Made by a program: the position numbers and the translations under genes | Shown here: piece after piece, positions 9,232 through 18,802 of the stretch | How the letters are laid out: each line of letters opens with the position of its first letter | Numbering within the stretch: the stretch's first letter is position 1 | DNA from: Candidozyma auris | Taxonomy: Eukaryota > Ascomycota > Pichiomycetes > Serinales > Metschnikowiaceae | Assembly (NCBI RefSeq): GCF_003013715.1 | Contig: NC_072813.1 | Location: 1,798,001 to 1,862,000, forward strand | Length of the DNA stretch: 64,000 bases | Direction of reading: 5' to 3' | The notes under the pieces: generated by a model | What the model was told of the DNA's origin: nothing | Databases searched by the model: none | The model's input: the letters and a program-made list of their open reading frames with translations, nothing else

Positions 9232-11238
9232 TTATACGTAACCCTTGGCGTTCTGGCCAAACCATGTGTAGTGCTGCTCCTTGGGCGGCAGGCTCGACTC
9301 CTCGTCATCTTCGCCTTCGGAAGACCCGTCTGCAGAGTCCAGGTCGAGGTTGTAGAACATCGAAGGCGTCTTTTTGAGACCAATTGGCCGGGCCAAGCGC
9401 CCAGGGCCACTTGATTGTGATGTGGAGGTTTTCCCTAATTCTTTGGTGCTCTTGACATTATGTGCGCTGCCAATGGAGCTGTCATTGGAGCTGTCATTTG
9501 CACTTGAGTTGCCGTTTACCATACTGGTAGTGGCTGCCCGTGGGCGCTGGTTGAGCACCGAGGGAATAAGCTTGATGGAGTTCCCTCTGGCGCGGTTGGG
9601 GACCAGTGGAGAGCCAGAAACGGTGCGTTTAATTGCATTTTCTCTTTTTTCCCTTTCTTTCTCTTTCTCCTTCTCCTTCTCCTTGTTGAAAGAGAGCGAA
9701 AACTTGTTTGATTCGGAATCCAGCAGCTCGTCCGACAGGTTCTCCTTGATCTTGCCGAAACTTGGAGTCTGCGCTCTTTTACGTTGCAATGACCTGATTC
9801 GAGAAAGTCGACTGATCACCTCACTCATGTTGCTGTGAGAATTCTGTGAGGCCGTTTCGGCAGCCTCCATGTCCAGATAGTCTCTTGGCGAAAGAGACCC
9901 GCCAGAGAGAACCGAGTGGCCCAAGCCTTGTTCCGACAGCGAGTTGTTGTTTGAGTATGCGTTGCGCTGGAACTGGGCAAGGTTCACATGAGAATTGACC
10001 TTGGAGTTTAAGTAGTGAACGGGGATGTCTGAAGCCAGCGAGTAGCGAAGCTTGAACGGGCGCTGGATCTCATCATTAGAATTGAGCTTTACGAGGTCGA
10101 TCACAGAGTTTGTGCGGGTTGGTTCCGAGTTTGGCGACACCTCGGGAGAAATTGGGTGAGTAGGAGGGTTCGAGAGGTCGAACGCCTTTTTAAAAGCATC
10201 GTCATTCATCACTTTAAGTTTGAATTCCGACTTCACGCTGAACTTATTCAGATCCAGCGGGTTCCAATTACGTGCCGTAGGACAAAGGAAGTTTTTCGCC
10301 AAATTGGGTCTGTCAGGAATATCCTTAGCAGACTGTTCAACTCTGAAAGAGGGTCGTGGACCATTGGACGGAGAGTCTCCCCCTCCCTGATTAGGCAACT
10401 TGAGCCCGCCAAACCCAATGGCAGGGTACTGCTTGTTCTCGTCAAGCTCGTCCTTCTTGACAAAATTACTTTTGTACACGACGATGTCGTTTTCGAGGTT
10501 CAATGTCGAGTCGATGTCCTCACAGTGCAAGAGCTGGAGACAGTCCCGCTTGAGCGTCCACACGTCGTCCTCTCTTCTGGCGTAGTTCATGGCGCACTCA
10601 GGGATCTCCTCGAAGATTGGGTGGTTGATGAAGAAAGTCATGAAATGGTTGATGGCGTAGCCGTGGCCCACCACAATCACCAAGTCGTTGTTTTGCACGT
10701 GCAGAGGCTTGTCGTAGGTGGCCACGAGCTTCTTGAAATACGTCTTGCACCGGTCGGCGTAATCTCTATAACTGAGCCCAGGCTCGTTCCACGGGCCCAA
10801 TGTGGTTGTGGGGCGGAAGTTCAGCACACACCGTTTATTCTCTAGCACCTTTACGTTCGGCGTGTACATGTGGTAGGCCTCGTTCGAATCGACAAACGGC
10901 GGTGTGTTTTTCATTCCATCATGGAGCCACTCCAGTAGGGCAAAGTCACAGAGCATCAGGATCTTGAGCTTGGTTTGGGGAACTTCTTTCATGAGGGCCA
11001 GCACAAGTAAGTCTGCGGTCTGGCAGCACCGCAAATACGGCAGAAAATGGACGAACACGTTGCGTTTCTCGCCCTCGAAGTTGCACACATCCGCGATGTC
11101 CCTGGCGACTTTGGAGGCCTCTCCCACGGCGCTGACGCTAACGGAGGGGTCGTACGATTTGTAGTCGTGGTAGAGGGGCGGGTTATTGGGGGAGGCGTGG
11201 TCTGCCCGCGTAGCGTGGCGAAGAAACACGAGCTCCAT
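9232..11238 (-). CDS. Histidine phosphatase (phosphoglycerate-mutase fold) with long disordered tail
   Basis: A 668-residue protein. The first 250 or so residues form a histidine-phosphatase domain: LRHAT at 6-10 supplies the catalytic histidine, PYLRCCQTAD near 60 the second arginine, and VVGHGYAIN near 192 the second histidine. The core looks catalytically complete. The remainder is low in complexity, rich in S, N and P, with a KEKEKEKEKEREKRE charged run and many potential phosphosites, so it is probably disordered. S. cerevisiae relatives with this domain include YNL108C and the TFIIIC subunit Tfc7, both much shorter and without this tail. Substrate unknown; I do not recognise a named orthologue. 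An E-box lies 63 bp upstream. Confidence 0.8.
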   Translation of the reverse strand: MELVFLRHATRADHASPNNPPLYHDYKSYDPSVSVSAVGEASKVARDIADVCNFEGEKRNVFVHFLPYLRCCQTADLLVLALMKEVPQTKLKILMLCDFALLEWLHDGMKNTPPFVDSNEAYHMYTPNVKVLENKRCVLNFRPTTTLGPWNEPGLSYRDYADRCKTYFKKLVATYDKPLHVQNNDLVIVVGHGYAINHFMTFFINHPIFEEIPECAMNYARREDDVWTLKRDCLQLLHCEDIDSTLNLENDIVVYKSNFVKKDELDENKQYPAIGFGGLKLPNQGGGDSPSNGPRPSFRVEQSAKDIPDRPNLAKNFLCPTARNWNPLDLNKFSVKSEFKLKVMNDDAFKKAFDLSNPPTHPISPEVSPNSEPTRTNSVIDLVKLNSNDEIQRPFKLRYSLASDIPVHYLNSKVNSHVNLAQFQRNAYSNNNSLSEQGLGHSVLSGGSLSPRDYLDMEAAETASQNSHSNMSEVISRLSRIRSLQRKRAQTPSFGKIKENLSDELLDSESNKFSLSFNKEKEKEKEKEREKRENAIKRTVSGSPLVPNRARGNSIKLIPSVLNQRPRAATTSMVNGNSSANDSSNDSSIGSAHNVKSTKELGKTSTSQSSGPGRLARPIGLKKTPSMFYNLDLDSADGSSEGEDDEESSLPPKEQHYTWFGQNAKGYV

Positions 11239-11300
11239 GGGTGTTTGACGAGAAGAAGGTTTGATGAAATCGGTCGTGATGTCATGGGAGTGGTGGTTGT

Positions 11301-11310
11301 GTCACGTGAT
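11301..11310. promoter_or_regulatory. E-box (GTCACGTGAT)
   Basis: A palindromic CACGTG core 63 bp upstream of the histidine-phosphatase start codon, matching a Cbf1-type site. Confidence 0.6.
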
Positions 11311-13102
11311 CCGCTGGGGCCCCCAAACAAAGATCCCGAGCCCCACGGCCGCTGTAGAAGCAAACCACTTAGCGGGGAGAGCTGCCAGGCTAAGCCTGAC
11401 CTGTTTATTTTGTCTACAAAGTAAAAATTCTGTCATTGATGGATCTCAGGGCACGGAAAGAGCATCTGTGGGTGAATTTCCAGCGCAATTTGGTCTTCCC
11501 GAAGTATCTCTCGCCATAGACACGTAACAAAAAATCTGACCACATGGTTATGTTCAGCATCGCTCAATTAGTACTGCAGTACCTATTCTCTAGCCATTTC
11601 AACTATTTTGCCCCAAAATCATCTGGGTCTTGAAGGCCGACCAAGCGACGACATTTTTGGCTGGCAAAATGTCGCGAACCGTTTCTCAATGCAATTCCAC
11701 GACTGGAGGTCGTGAAGAAATTTTAAAAACATGGGTAGCCTCAGAATGTTTCAAATAAAATGATCAGCTGGTTGAAAACGGATTTTCATGGCCATTCAAA
11801 GAGTTCCTTGAGAAACTCTCGCTGCGACATTTTGCACAAACAACGGCCCGGTTTTGTTCCTCCATACGTGCCGTTTTTCATGTGCAGCCGTTTCCCTGAA
11901 TACGTCAAATATGCGCTTTTCTGCCTGCAACCAGAATGTGCAACATATCACGCCAATAGCAAAAACAAGCGGTTTTGGGCACTCTTGATATCTCAATTCA
12001 TGAATATTAGAAGAATCATGTCACCGGGCTCTCTTTCGGGAAGATTTTCCGCCGATTTTCACGGGTTTTTCTCCCATCGGCCCCCTCGGTAGTTTCTCCC
12101 CTCTCCTGCACACAGTGCCCGCCTCTAAGGCACCTTCTTTTTTTACTAATTAGCTTCATCGAATCAATCATTCCACATCACCTGATCTCTACAAACAGGC
12201 CACTCTACCAGGATCAGTGACCCTGGTCATCATGGGACGTTTTTGGGACGTGCACGACCCCGAAAGCCACCAACACAAACATCCAAGCCAGCACTTTCCC
12301 TTCTTCCTCGGATAAACATATCCTGTATGGTCTTCGATGAGGGAGTATTGTAGAGGCAAGGTGTTGCAACTCAGCGAATGTTCTGTATGCAGTTGTTGAT
12401 GTAAACTTCAACAGATGGCGAGTCACAGCTTTATGAACAGAAAAAAACGATAAAAAAAAAAATAGGAATAAACTCCTAATAAGCTCGCTGATTTAGGCTC
12501 ACACAAAAATTTGCAACATATTCTTGAGTTCCAAAAGTTCCAAATTCGTGGAGTTTTTTCCCACATTTGCGCGTCATTGAGCGTCAGTGGCTCACAATAC
12601 AAGCCCACTCGTTTAAAGTTGAAAAAAGCCCTTAATGTGGGGACAGTTTCTCAAGAAAGTTCTACTTTGCTGCTTCTGGTTCTGGAAAAAAGGTGTTTTT
12701 GTTGCTTTGACTGTTTTTTCACGGATTTTGAGGACCCCCATATAATTCCCCAATCTCGGACATTTGCACCCATGACATCTGATTGCGCGAGAAAGGCAAC
12801 TAAAGCCGGCCTACACATTGTGAATTGACATTTGGGCCAATCATGTTGAAGCATTCATAGCAACTCGGCTAAATAAGGAGGCGTGCCTGTTGTTCGATGT
12901 TCTTTGTGGGGTACTGACATTGGTGCTGGTGCAGATGTTAGTGGAGGTTATGAAGGGCTGGAGTATATAGGGGTTGACAACAGAGCGGGGACGAGCTGTT
13001 AGCGCTGTGCTCTCGCTGAAGGGCTGAAGTTGAGGCTCGGTGCTTTTGGGGTGATTGGATTGCTTGTTTGATACTGTTGTCGTTGGAAAGTAGACGGTGT
13101 GT

Positions 13103-13121
13103 TCACGTGATAGTCACGTGA
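13103..13121. promoter_or_regulatory. Paired E-boxes upstream of CDD1
   Basis: Two TCACGTGA sites at 13103-13110 and 13114-13121, centres 11 bp apart (about one helical turn), roughly 225 bp upstream of CDD1. A third copy lies at 13276-13283, 58 bp from the start codon. Confidence 0.6.
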
Positions 13122-13340
13122 GAGTGTTCTGGATGTTGATTTCACCATGATATGATACTTTTTTGCTCACTCTTGGGACACATTTCTGTATTTATAGCTC
13201 AATCATTATGGTCTTATCCATCTTGAGGGCTCTGTTAGCTTTGATACGTTCACAATCCCCCGTTTCCCGCTAATATCACGTGACTGCAGACCAAATCAGG
13301 AAACATCTTTATCACTTCTCCCATACATTCTTCCTCCACA

Positions 13341-13859
13341 ATGAACAATCACAATTTAACAACAGAGCAAGTTCAAGCCCTTCGTGACCAATGCCTTGCT
13401 GGTATGTTATGTGTATGCCCCTCGAATCACCAATATCCACTAACATCAGCCCGTGAATACGCCTACGCTCCCTACTCCAAGTTTCGGTAAGTCCTCCATT
13501 CACTTCAACGTAATTCACATCATTTTACTAACCACAGCGTTGGGTGTGCTATTCTCACGAAAGCTGGGTCAATCGTCACAGGCGCCAACGTTGAAAACGC
13601 CTCTTACGGCGCCGGGATTTGTGCAGAGAGAACTGCCATCACTCGGTGTGTGATGGAAGGACAAAAAGAGTTACAGGCCATTGCCATTCTGAGCGATATG
13701 GCCGATTGTGTGAGTCCGTGTGGAATATGCCGGCAGTTTATTCGAGAGTTTGCTCCCAAGGTGCCTGTTTTGATGTTTTCAGGTCAATCAGACAAAATGG
13801 TGTGTCACACGCTTGAAGAACTTCTTCCCTTAAGCTTTGGCCCCGAGCATCTTCATTGA
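13341..13859 (+). CDS. CDD1: Cytidine deaminase (three exons)
   Basis: Exons 13341-13401, 13450-13486 and 13538-13859 join to 139 residues, the usual length for this family. Intron 1 (48 bp) runs from GTATGT to CACTAACATCAG. Intron 2 (51 bp) runs from GTAAGT to TTACTAACCACAG. Only the spliced product restores YAPYSKFRVGCAI, the conserved N-terminal motif. Zinc ligands are in GICAERTA and SPCGICRQF, the HAE/CAE and PCxxC motifs. The enzyme deaminates cytidine and deoxycytidine in pyrimidine salvage. S. cerevisiae CDD1 has no intron, so the two early introns are notable. Three E-boxes lie upstream. Confidence 0.95.
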
Positions 13860-14517
13860 GGGGTTATTAAGGGGCCACTAGAAGCTCAATAGAAGAGAAC
13901 CGTGTGGCTTGCTCGTTGATTTTGTTAACTAGGTTGGATGGCCAGTGGACTGCAGATGTCAAGGAGGTGTTTTGCTTTTCCATCACTAGCTGGAGAAAAA
14001 CTCACGATTTTATGGCAGGTTGTTGTCTTTTACAGTTAACAAATAGAATTAAGTGTGCCAAACTTTTTTAGCCTCAATGGGGCCGCAATGATTTCTTCTT
14101 CCATCGAGCAATCTGTCGTGTGACCTTTATTGCACTGGGCCAATTTTAATCAGCTACAGATTCAGACGATTTCCATATGCTGTGAGCTCCAAAATCCCTG
14201 ATTTAGTGTCAATTGCTTGTGCAAGTGCTATATCAGTTAGGTCGGAACGTCGAGACTTCTGTTACCTTAGAAGTCGGCATTTGTTCAAGCTTGAGCCGTA
14301 TTCTCTGTCAAAATCTAGTTTGCGAGACCGGAAGACAAATATTGGCCTTCTCACTGTGACTCGTTCAGTCTAACTTGTTGAAGTCTCGATCTCCCATCAT
14401 TGCAATTCTGTTTGGCTCTGAACGGCTGCAAACTGGGACAAACACACCCGTGCACCATCAACAGTATGGAGATGAGTTTTTTCAAACATATCCGACTCTC
14501 CCACAAAACTCCACATT
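13860..14517. other. Intergenic CDD1-MAP1
   Basis: Contains AACGGCTGCAAAC at 14421-14433, a weak copy of the recurrent GGCTGCRAA element, and a Rap1-like site at 14443-14462, both just upstream of MAP1. No gene is visible. Confidence 0.5.
14443..14462 (+). promoter_or_regulatory. Rap1-like site upstream of MAP1
   Basis: ACACCCGTGCACCATCAACA ends 55 bp before the MAP1 start codon. The same 20 bases recur upstream of SLY1. The core ACACCCGTGCAC fits the yeast Rap1 consensus. Confidence 0.6.
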
Positions 14518-15624
14518 ATGGCCGTCTGTGCAGCCCCTACATGCGGAGCGGAAACAGAATCAAATCTCAAATGCCCCGTGTGTCTCAAAGACAACATCGA
14601 GTCGATTTTCTGCAACCAGAAATGCTTCAGATCCGGCTGGGGGGTCCACAAAGCACAGCATCCTGCCGAAGACGGCAAACCCTTTGATCCGTTCCCAAAC
14701 TACACTTACACAGGCTACTTGAGAGCCTCATACCCTTTGTCGCCATGCAGACCCGTGAACAAAGATATCAAGAAGCCAGACTACGCCAAGGATGGGTTTC
14801 CAGTGAGCGAAAGGAAGAACGACAGAACAGGAAAGATTACTATTCTTCAAGAACATGAAATTAAGAAGATTCGTAAAGTGGGCAAAGTGCTGAGAATCAT
14901 TCTTGACAAGGTTGCATCGCACATCAAGCCAGGCGTTACTACAGATGAACTAGACGCCATCTTGCACAAAGAATGTATGGCCAGAGGCGCATACCCTTCT
15001 CCGCTCAACTACTACAACTTTCCCAAGTCGTTCTGCACGTCTGTGAATGAGGTGATCTGTCATGGCATTCCAGATCAAAGGCCGCTTGAAGATGGTGACA
15101 TCATCAACTTGGATGTATCGATATACTTGCATGGGTTCCACTCGGACCTCAACGAGACATACTACGTGGGAGACAAGGCCAAGTGCAACCCAGAAATAGT
15201 GAATTTGGTGGAAACTACTAGGGAGGCATTGGACTTGGCAATTGCACAGGTGAAGCCGGGATTGATTTTCAGAGAGTTGGGTGCTGTGATCGAGGAGCAC
15301 GCTACGAAAAACGGTTGTTCGGTGGTGAGATCGTTCTGTGGCCACGGAACAAATACTCTTTTCCATTGCCAGCCCAACATCCCCCACTACGCCAAAAATA
15401 AGGCCATTGGTGTGGCCAAACCCGGCATGGTGTTCACCATTGAGCCCATGCTTAACCTTGGCACATACAAGGATACAACATGGCCGGACGGATGGACGGC
15501 TGTGACCTTAGACGGCAAATTGCTGGCTCAGTTTGAGCACATGATGTTGGTGACAGAAGATGGCGTGGAGGTGTTGACTGCTAGACTCGAGGACTCTCCT
15601 GGGGGTCCTGTTAAGCGGATATAG
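14518..15624 (+). CDS. MAP1: Methionine aminopeptidase 1
   Basis: A 368-residue protein with an N-terminal Cys/His zinc-finger region (residues 5-50, with CPVCLKDNIESIFCNQKC) that in this family contacts the ribosome, then an M24 peptidase domain from about 115. All five metal ligands are present by codon position: D199, D210, H276 (in CGHGTN), E309 (in TIEPM) and E340 (in FEHMM). It removes the initiator methionine co-translationally in the cytosol. The start is supported by the zinc finger beginning five residues in. Upstream are a Rap1-like site and a GGCTGCAAA element. Confidence 0.98.
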   Translation: MAVCAAPTCGAETESNLKCPVCLKDNIESIFCNQKCFRSGWGVHKAQHPAEDGKPFDPFPNYTYTGYLRASYPLSPCRPVNKDIKKPDYAKDGFPVSERKNDRTGKITILQEHEIKKIRKVGKVLRIILDKVASHIKPGVTTDELDAILHKECMARGAYPSPLNYYNFPKSFCTSVNEVICHGIPDQRPLEDGDIINLDVSIYLHGFHSDLNETYYVGDKAKCNPEIVNLVETTREALDLAIAQVKPGLIFRELGAVIEEHATKNGCSVVRSFCGHGTNTLFHCQPNIPHYAKNKAIGVAKPGMVFTIEPMLNLGTYKDTTWPDGWTAVTLDGKLLAQFEHMMLVTEDGVEVLTARLEDSPGGPVKRI

Positions 15625-15746
15625 GTTAAATAGGTATGGGAGTAATGATGAGGTGAATTGAGCACATATTTGTATAATTGTAGTGTGAATGAAAGATTCA
15701 ACAATGCCAAAAAGGTAGTAGGTGATTCACTGGCTGCAAAAAATAT

Positions 15747-15753
15747 AAAAAAA
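15747..15753 (-). terminator. Pol III terminator of tRNA-Ala
   Basis: Seven T residues (reverse strand) directly follow the tRNA 3' end, with a second T-run beyond. Confidence 0.8.
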
Positions 15754-15826
15754 TGGACGAGTCCGGATTCGAACCGGAGACCTTTCGCATGCTAAGCGAA
15801 CGCGCTACCAACTACGCCACACGCCC
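15754..15826 (-). tRNA. tRNA-Ala (anticodon AGC)
   Basis: A 73-nt cloverleaf read on the reverse strand: acceptor GGGCGTG pairs with the 3' CTCGTCC (with the usual wobble), D-arm GCGTAGTTGGTAGCGC, anticodon stem TTCGC/GCGAA around loop TTAGCAT with AGC at 15793-15791, and a T-arm with GGTTCGAATCC. It closely matches yeast tRNA-Ala(AGC). No intron. Confidence 0.97.
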
Positions 15827-17193
15827 CTCTCTATACTGTGAAAGGGCGTGCACAATAACCAAATCATGTGTATAAAAAACCTCTTACACTCTTCCACAAT
15901 TTCATGGTTAGTTGATATATTTTACTAATTGTAGTATATTAATTGTAGTGTTCGGAATATAAAAGCAAAATTTGAGGCCAATACCTCAACTTACTAGTGA
16001 TTTCCGGTGTTGTACCCTCTGGATGGCTGCAAATTCTTCCGTCGTACCTCCTGCAAAGACCAAATGGGCCAGATAATTCGAGTAAATCTATAATATCAAA
16101 GACAAAGTCCAAGGTTAGCTTATTACTTTTGCCTGAATGCCTCAAAATCCTTCATTTTCGCTGTCCTCGTTGGTTTTCTTCCGCACAGTTATTGCAATTG
16201 ATATCGACGCTTACTCACAAGTACAAAAGGCAAAAGCATCCACATTCATAGACCTACACAGCCTTGGTCAAAACATTCAAACGTCACATTTCTTGGGGAG
16301 CCACTCACTATTTTCATGGATGCAATGCTGACGTAATATTCATTGTGTATTAACCCACTACAAGTCTCGAAACCAATAGTTTTTTGCATTAAGCTGGTCA
16401 GCGTAATTAACCCTTGAGTGGCTATTGTACACATTTTGTAGCCTCTTCATCATCTTACTGAAGTGTGTGAACATTGCGATTTTTAGGAAGCAATATATCC
16501 TGGACTTTCAGATACCAGAGGGCAATTCCTGGAAATCACACCCATTTCCCACGACGGTTTACTTTTGGAGTCAGTAGCAAAAGATTTAGCTGAAGAGTAT
16601 CTGAGTATTGCTGAAGCAAGGTTGTTGCTGCTACTTTGTGTTCATCTCAGGTTCGACGTCATCTTCCTACAAAGAAGTTCTGGAAAGAAACCAGATTTTT
16701 TATCATCTACTGAAAGAGCTAAACAAGCGTACATAATGTATGTTTTATGTTGTGATGATGTGATATAGAAAAGTATTTATTTTGATGGTTGATCTATATC
16801 ATTAGAACAGTGTTTCATGCTGATTAATCGGAAAAACAGCAGTGAAGTATCAAGTTGATAAGATGAGTCCGACCGCTTCTTGTTTATTATCTTTATTCGT
16901 GGATATCATAATCAGTTGCTATCTACAGAAGAAAAAAAAGAAAAAAAAAATTGTCAACTTTCCCGGTGTGTTCGACAGTTTTTAAAAGCAACGAGAATGC
17001 TGCATCTACTTGCAGAATGTAAAATGGTTTCTGTAAAATCACAAAACAGTTCCAGAGAACCAGAATTTACCTCAAGGGACCGATATAACATGTAGAATAT
17101 GAATATATGGTTGATTTAACAAATTTCAACCGTCTTGTCATATTTTTTAATCAATTGTTAATAACTAGGCATTGAATGTTTTTGGACATCGGA
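15827..17193. other. AT-rich region between two tRNA genes
   Basis: Gene-free and visibly AT-rich, without an LTR pair or a recognisable open frame. GATGGCTGCAAAT, a copy of the recurrent element, lies at 16022-16034. Small open frames around 16560-16770 are not protein-like. Confidence 0.45.
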
Positions 17194-17267
17194 GGTCCCT
17201 TGGCCCAGTTGGTTAAGGCGTGGTGCTAATAACGCCAAGATCAGCAGTTCGATCCTGCTAGGGACCA
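17194..17267 (+). tRNA. tRNA-Ile (anticodon AAU)
   Basis: A 74-nt cloverleaf with acceptor GGTCCCT/AGGGACC, a D-arm with GGCCCAGTTGGTTAAGGC, anticodon stem TGGTG/CGCCA around loop CTAATAA with AAT at 17228-17230, and T-arm CAGTTCGATCCTG. No intron. Confidence 0.97.
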
Positions 17268-17271
17268 CTTC

Positions 17272-17277
17272 TTTTTT
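17272..17277 (+). terminator. Pol III terminator of tRNA-Ile
   Basis: A run of six T residues starts 5 bp after the discriminator base. Confidence 0.75.
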
Positions 17278-18201
17278 CCTATCGTGACAACACACATATT
17301 TCTATGCATCGTTCATTCTCAGGCAGTTGCTTTGATCTTTTCTTCTTTTTTTTTGTGTCTCATCCGCATGTCATTTGATTGCAGTTGCAGTTGGTGTGAG
17401 TTGAGCGCGTTATTTAGATGAGCTAACCAACTGAACAGAACCACCTTTGAACAACAACGTTTGTCCATCTCCTGAATTAAATTTTTGGTAAGAAGACATA
17501 TTTCATTTTCCCTTTTTATTTTTTATTTTTTTTTTTTTATTTTCTCTCTTTATTATTTTTTTTTTCTTATGCTTTTCCCAGACCTGCAAATGCACGCACG
17601 AGAACTCTTCGAATAAAGTTCTAATTTATTCAAAAAAGGGCCAGGCTTGACACATCTCAACATCATAGGTGGCCAATGTGGAGTCACCATCTCTCAACCT
17701 AATTGTTGTTTCGATCAGAAATTGTTTCTCACTCTTCACTCTGTCATCATTTTCAGAACAACGTCCTTGAATCATTTGCAACCGATTACTTCCAAGCCGT
17801 CATCAGAGCTCTTGGGGTCTTTTTTATTTTATTTTATTAAAAAAGAACTCTCAAGACATCTCTGGTGCTGAACCAATTGCTCTGTTCTTATGAATCTATT
17901 CACGAACAGTGTTTTCTACCTTATCTTCCATTGTCGCTTTCCTTTTGCGATGTCCATCAGATGTCAGAAAACCTGTCTAGGGTTTCTTTATTCGCCACCT
18001 GAAACATTCTGATATCCTGCTATTTAGTAGAACCTCCGAAATCATCATAAAATCCCACAGCTGATGTGCATCCGAGACTTGAGCTGGAAATCACTCTAGG
18101 AGCTTAAAACTTTAGTATGGATTGGCAGAGGGGTTTTTGAGTCCTTTAACATTGCCTCAAGATGGTTGCAATACATGAAAGCTTTGGGTAGAGTCTGCAA
18201 G

Positions 18202-18215
18202 AAATGGCTGCAAAA
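18202..18215 (+). promoter_or_regulatory. Copy of the recurrent ATGGCTGCRAAA element
   Basis: AAATGGCTGCAAAA, about 590 bp upstream of the CCT6 start codon and in the same orientation as the gene. Confidence 0.4.
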
Positions 18216-18727
18216 TCTTGAGGGGAAGTTTTGAGATACACAGTTTGAGAGATCGGAAAGTCTGGAGTTGCTCAAGTGCCTTTCCTAGAATGAAGCTTTT
18301 GGCAATGAAGGTCGCTTCTACTAATATTCAAGAGAACCAGTTTTTTGAGTCCTTCACCAGTCTAATGAGGATCTTCGTTTAGCAAGAATCTCAATTAACT
18401 TTTAGATGGGTGGCGCCAGTTTGAAATGAACAGTATATTTAGGGAAGCAGTGCAACACGATTCTGAGGTGATTTAGAAGAGTGGCGTTATTTATCTATCA
18501 AAAAGAATTAGGGTTTGAGGAGGTTTTGGGGATTGGTGGTGAAGACTTCCATGGAAGTGTAGTGCATATAAGGCAACCTGTTTATCCACACAGATTTTTT
18601 CCCCTAGGAGCTGTGAAGTGTTTACTTCACGGGTAGTGAGACTGATCTTGGGACCCCTTATCAGCCTGGCTGGACTTATAAGCTCTGCAGTGGATTGCTG
18701 TTCTCAAAAATCTGTCGGGTGGTTTAT

Positions 18728-18750
18728 GCACGTGATCCTAAGTCACGTGC
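18728..18750. promoter_or_regulatory. Paired E-boxes upstream of CCT6
   Basis: GCACGTGA at 18728-18735 and TCACGTGC at 18743-18750, the nearer ending 52 bp before the CCT6 ATG. Confidence 0.6.
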
Positions 18751-18802
18751 GCTCACTACAAAGTGAAATCTTCACAAAAAATCCCATCCTACATCACCAA
18801 CC

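Larger units (their letters stand above)
11239..13340. other. 2.1-kb intergenic region without a convincing gene
   Basis: Short open frames here have no start codon or no protein-like composition. The stretch near 12430-12480 is A/T-rich. The left end holds the phosphatase-gene promoter and the right end the CDD1 promoter, both marked by E-boxes. Confidence 0.5.
17278..18802. other. AT-rich intergenic region upstream of CCT6
   Basis: Holds long T-rich tracts at 17500-17570 and 17815-17840, AAATGGCTGCAAAA at 18202-18215, and the CCT6 proximal promoter with two E-boxes. No gene is visible. Confidence 0.45.

Noticed and set aside
11760..12092. 110-codon plus-strand frame between the phosphatase gene and CDD1
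   Set aside because: Composition is not protein-like, there is no promoter motif nearby, and other frames are equally open.
12214..12426. 70-codon minus-strand frame with one hydrophobic segment
   Set aside because: It starts with GTG, has no upstream ATG, and I found no convincing intron to supply one.
15827..17193. Possible solo LTR between the two tRNA genes
   Set aside because: No terminal TG..CA inverted ends or target duplication could be found by eye.
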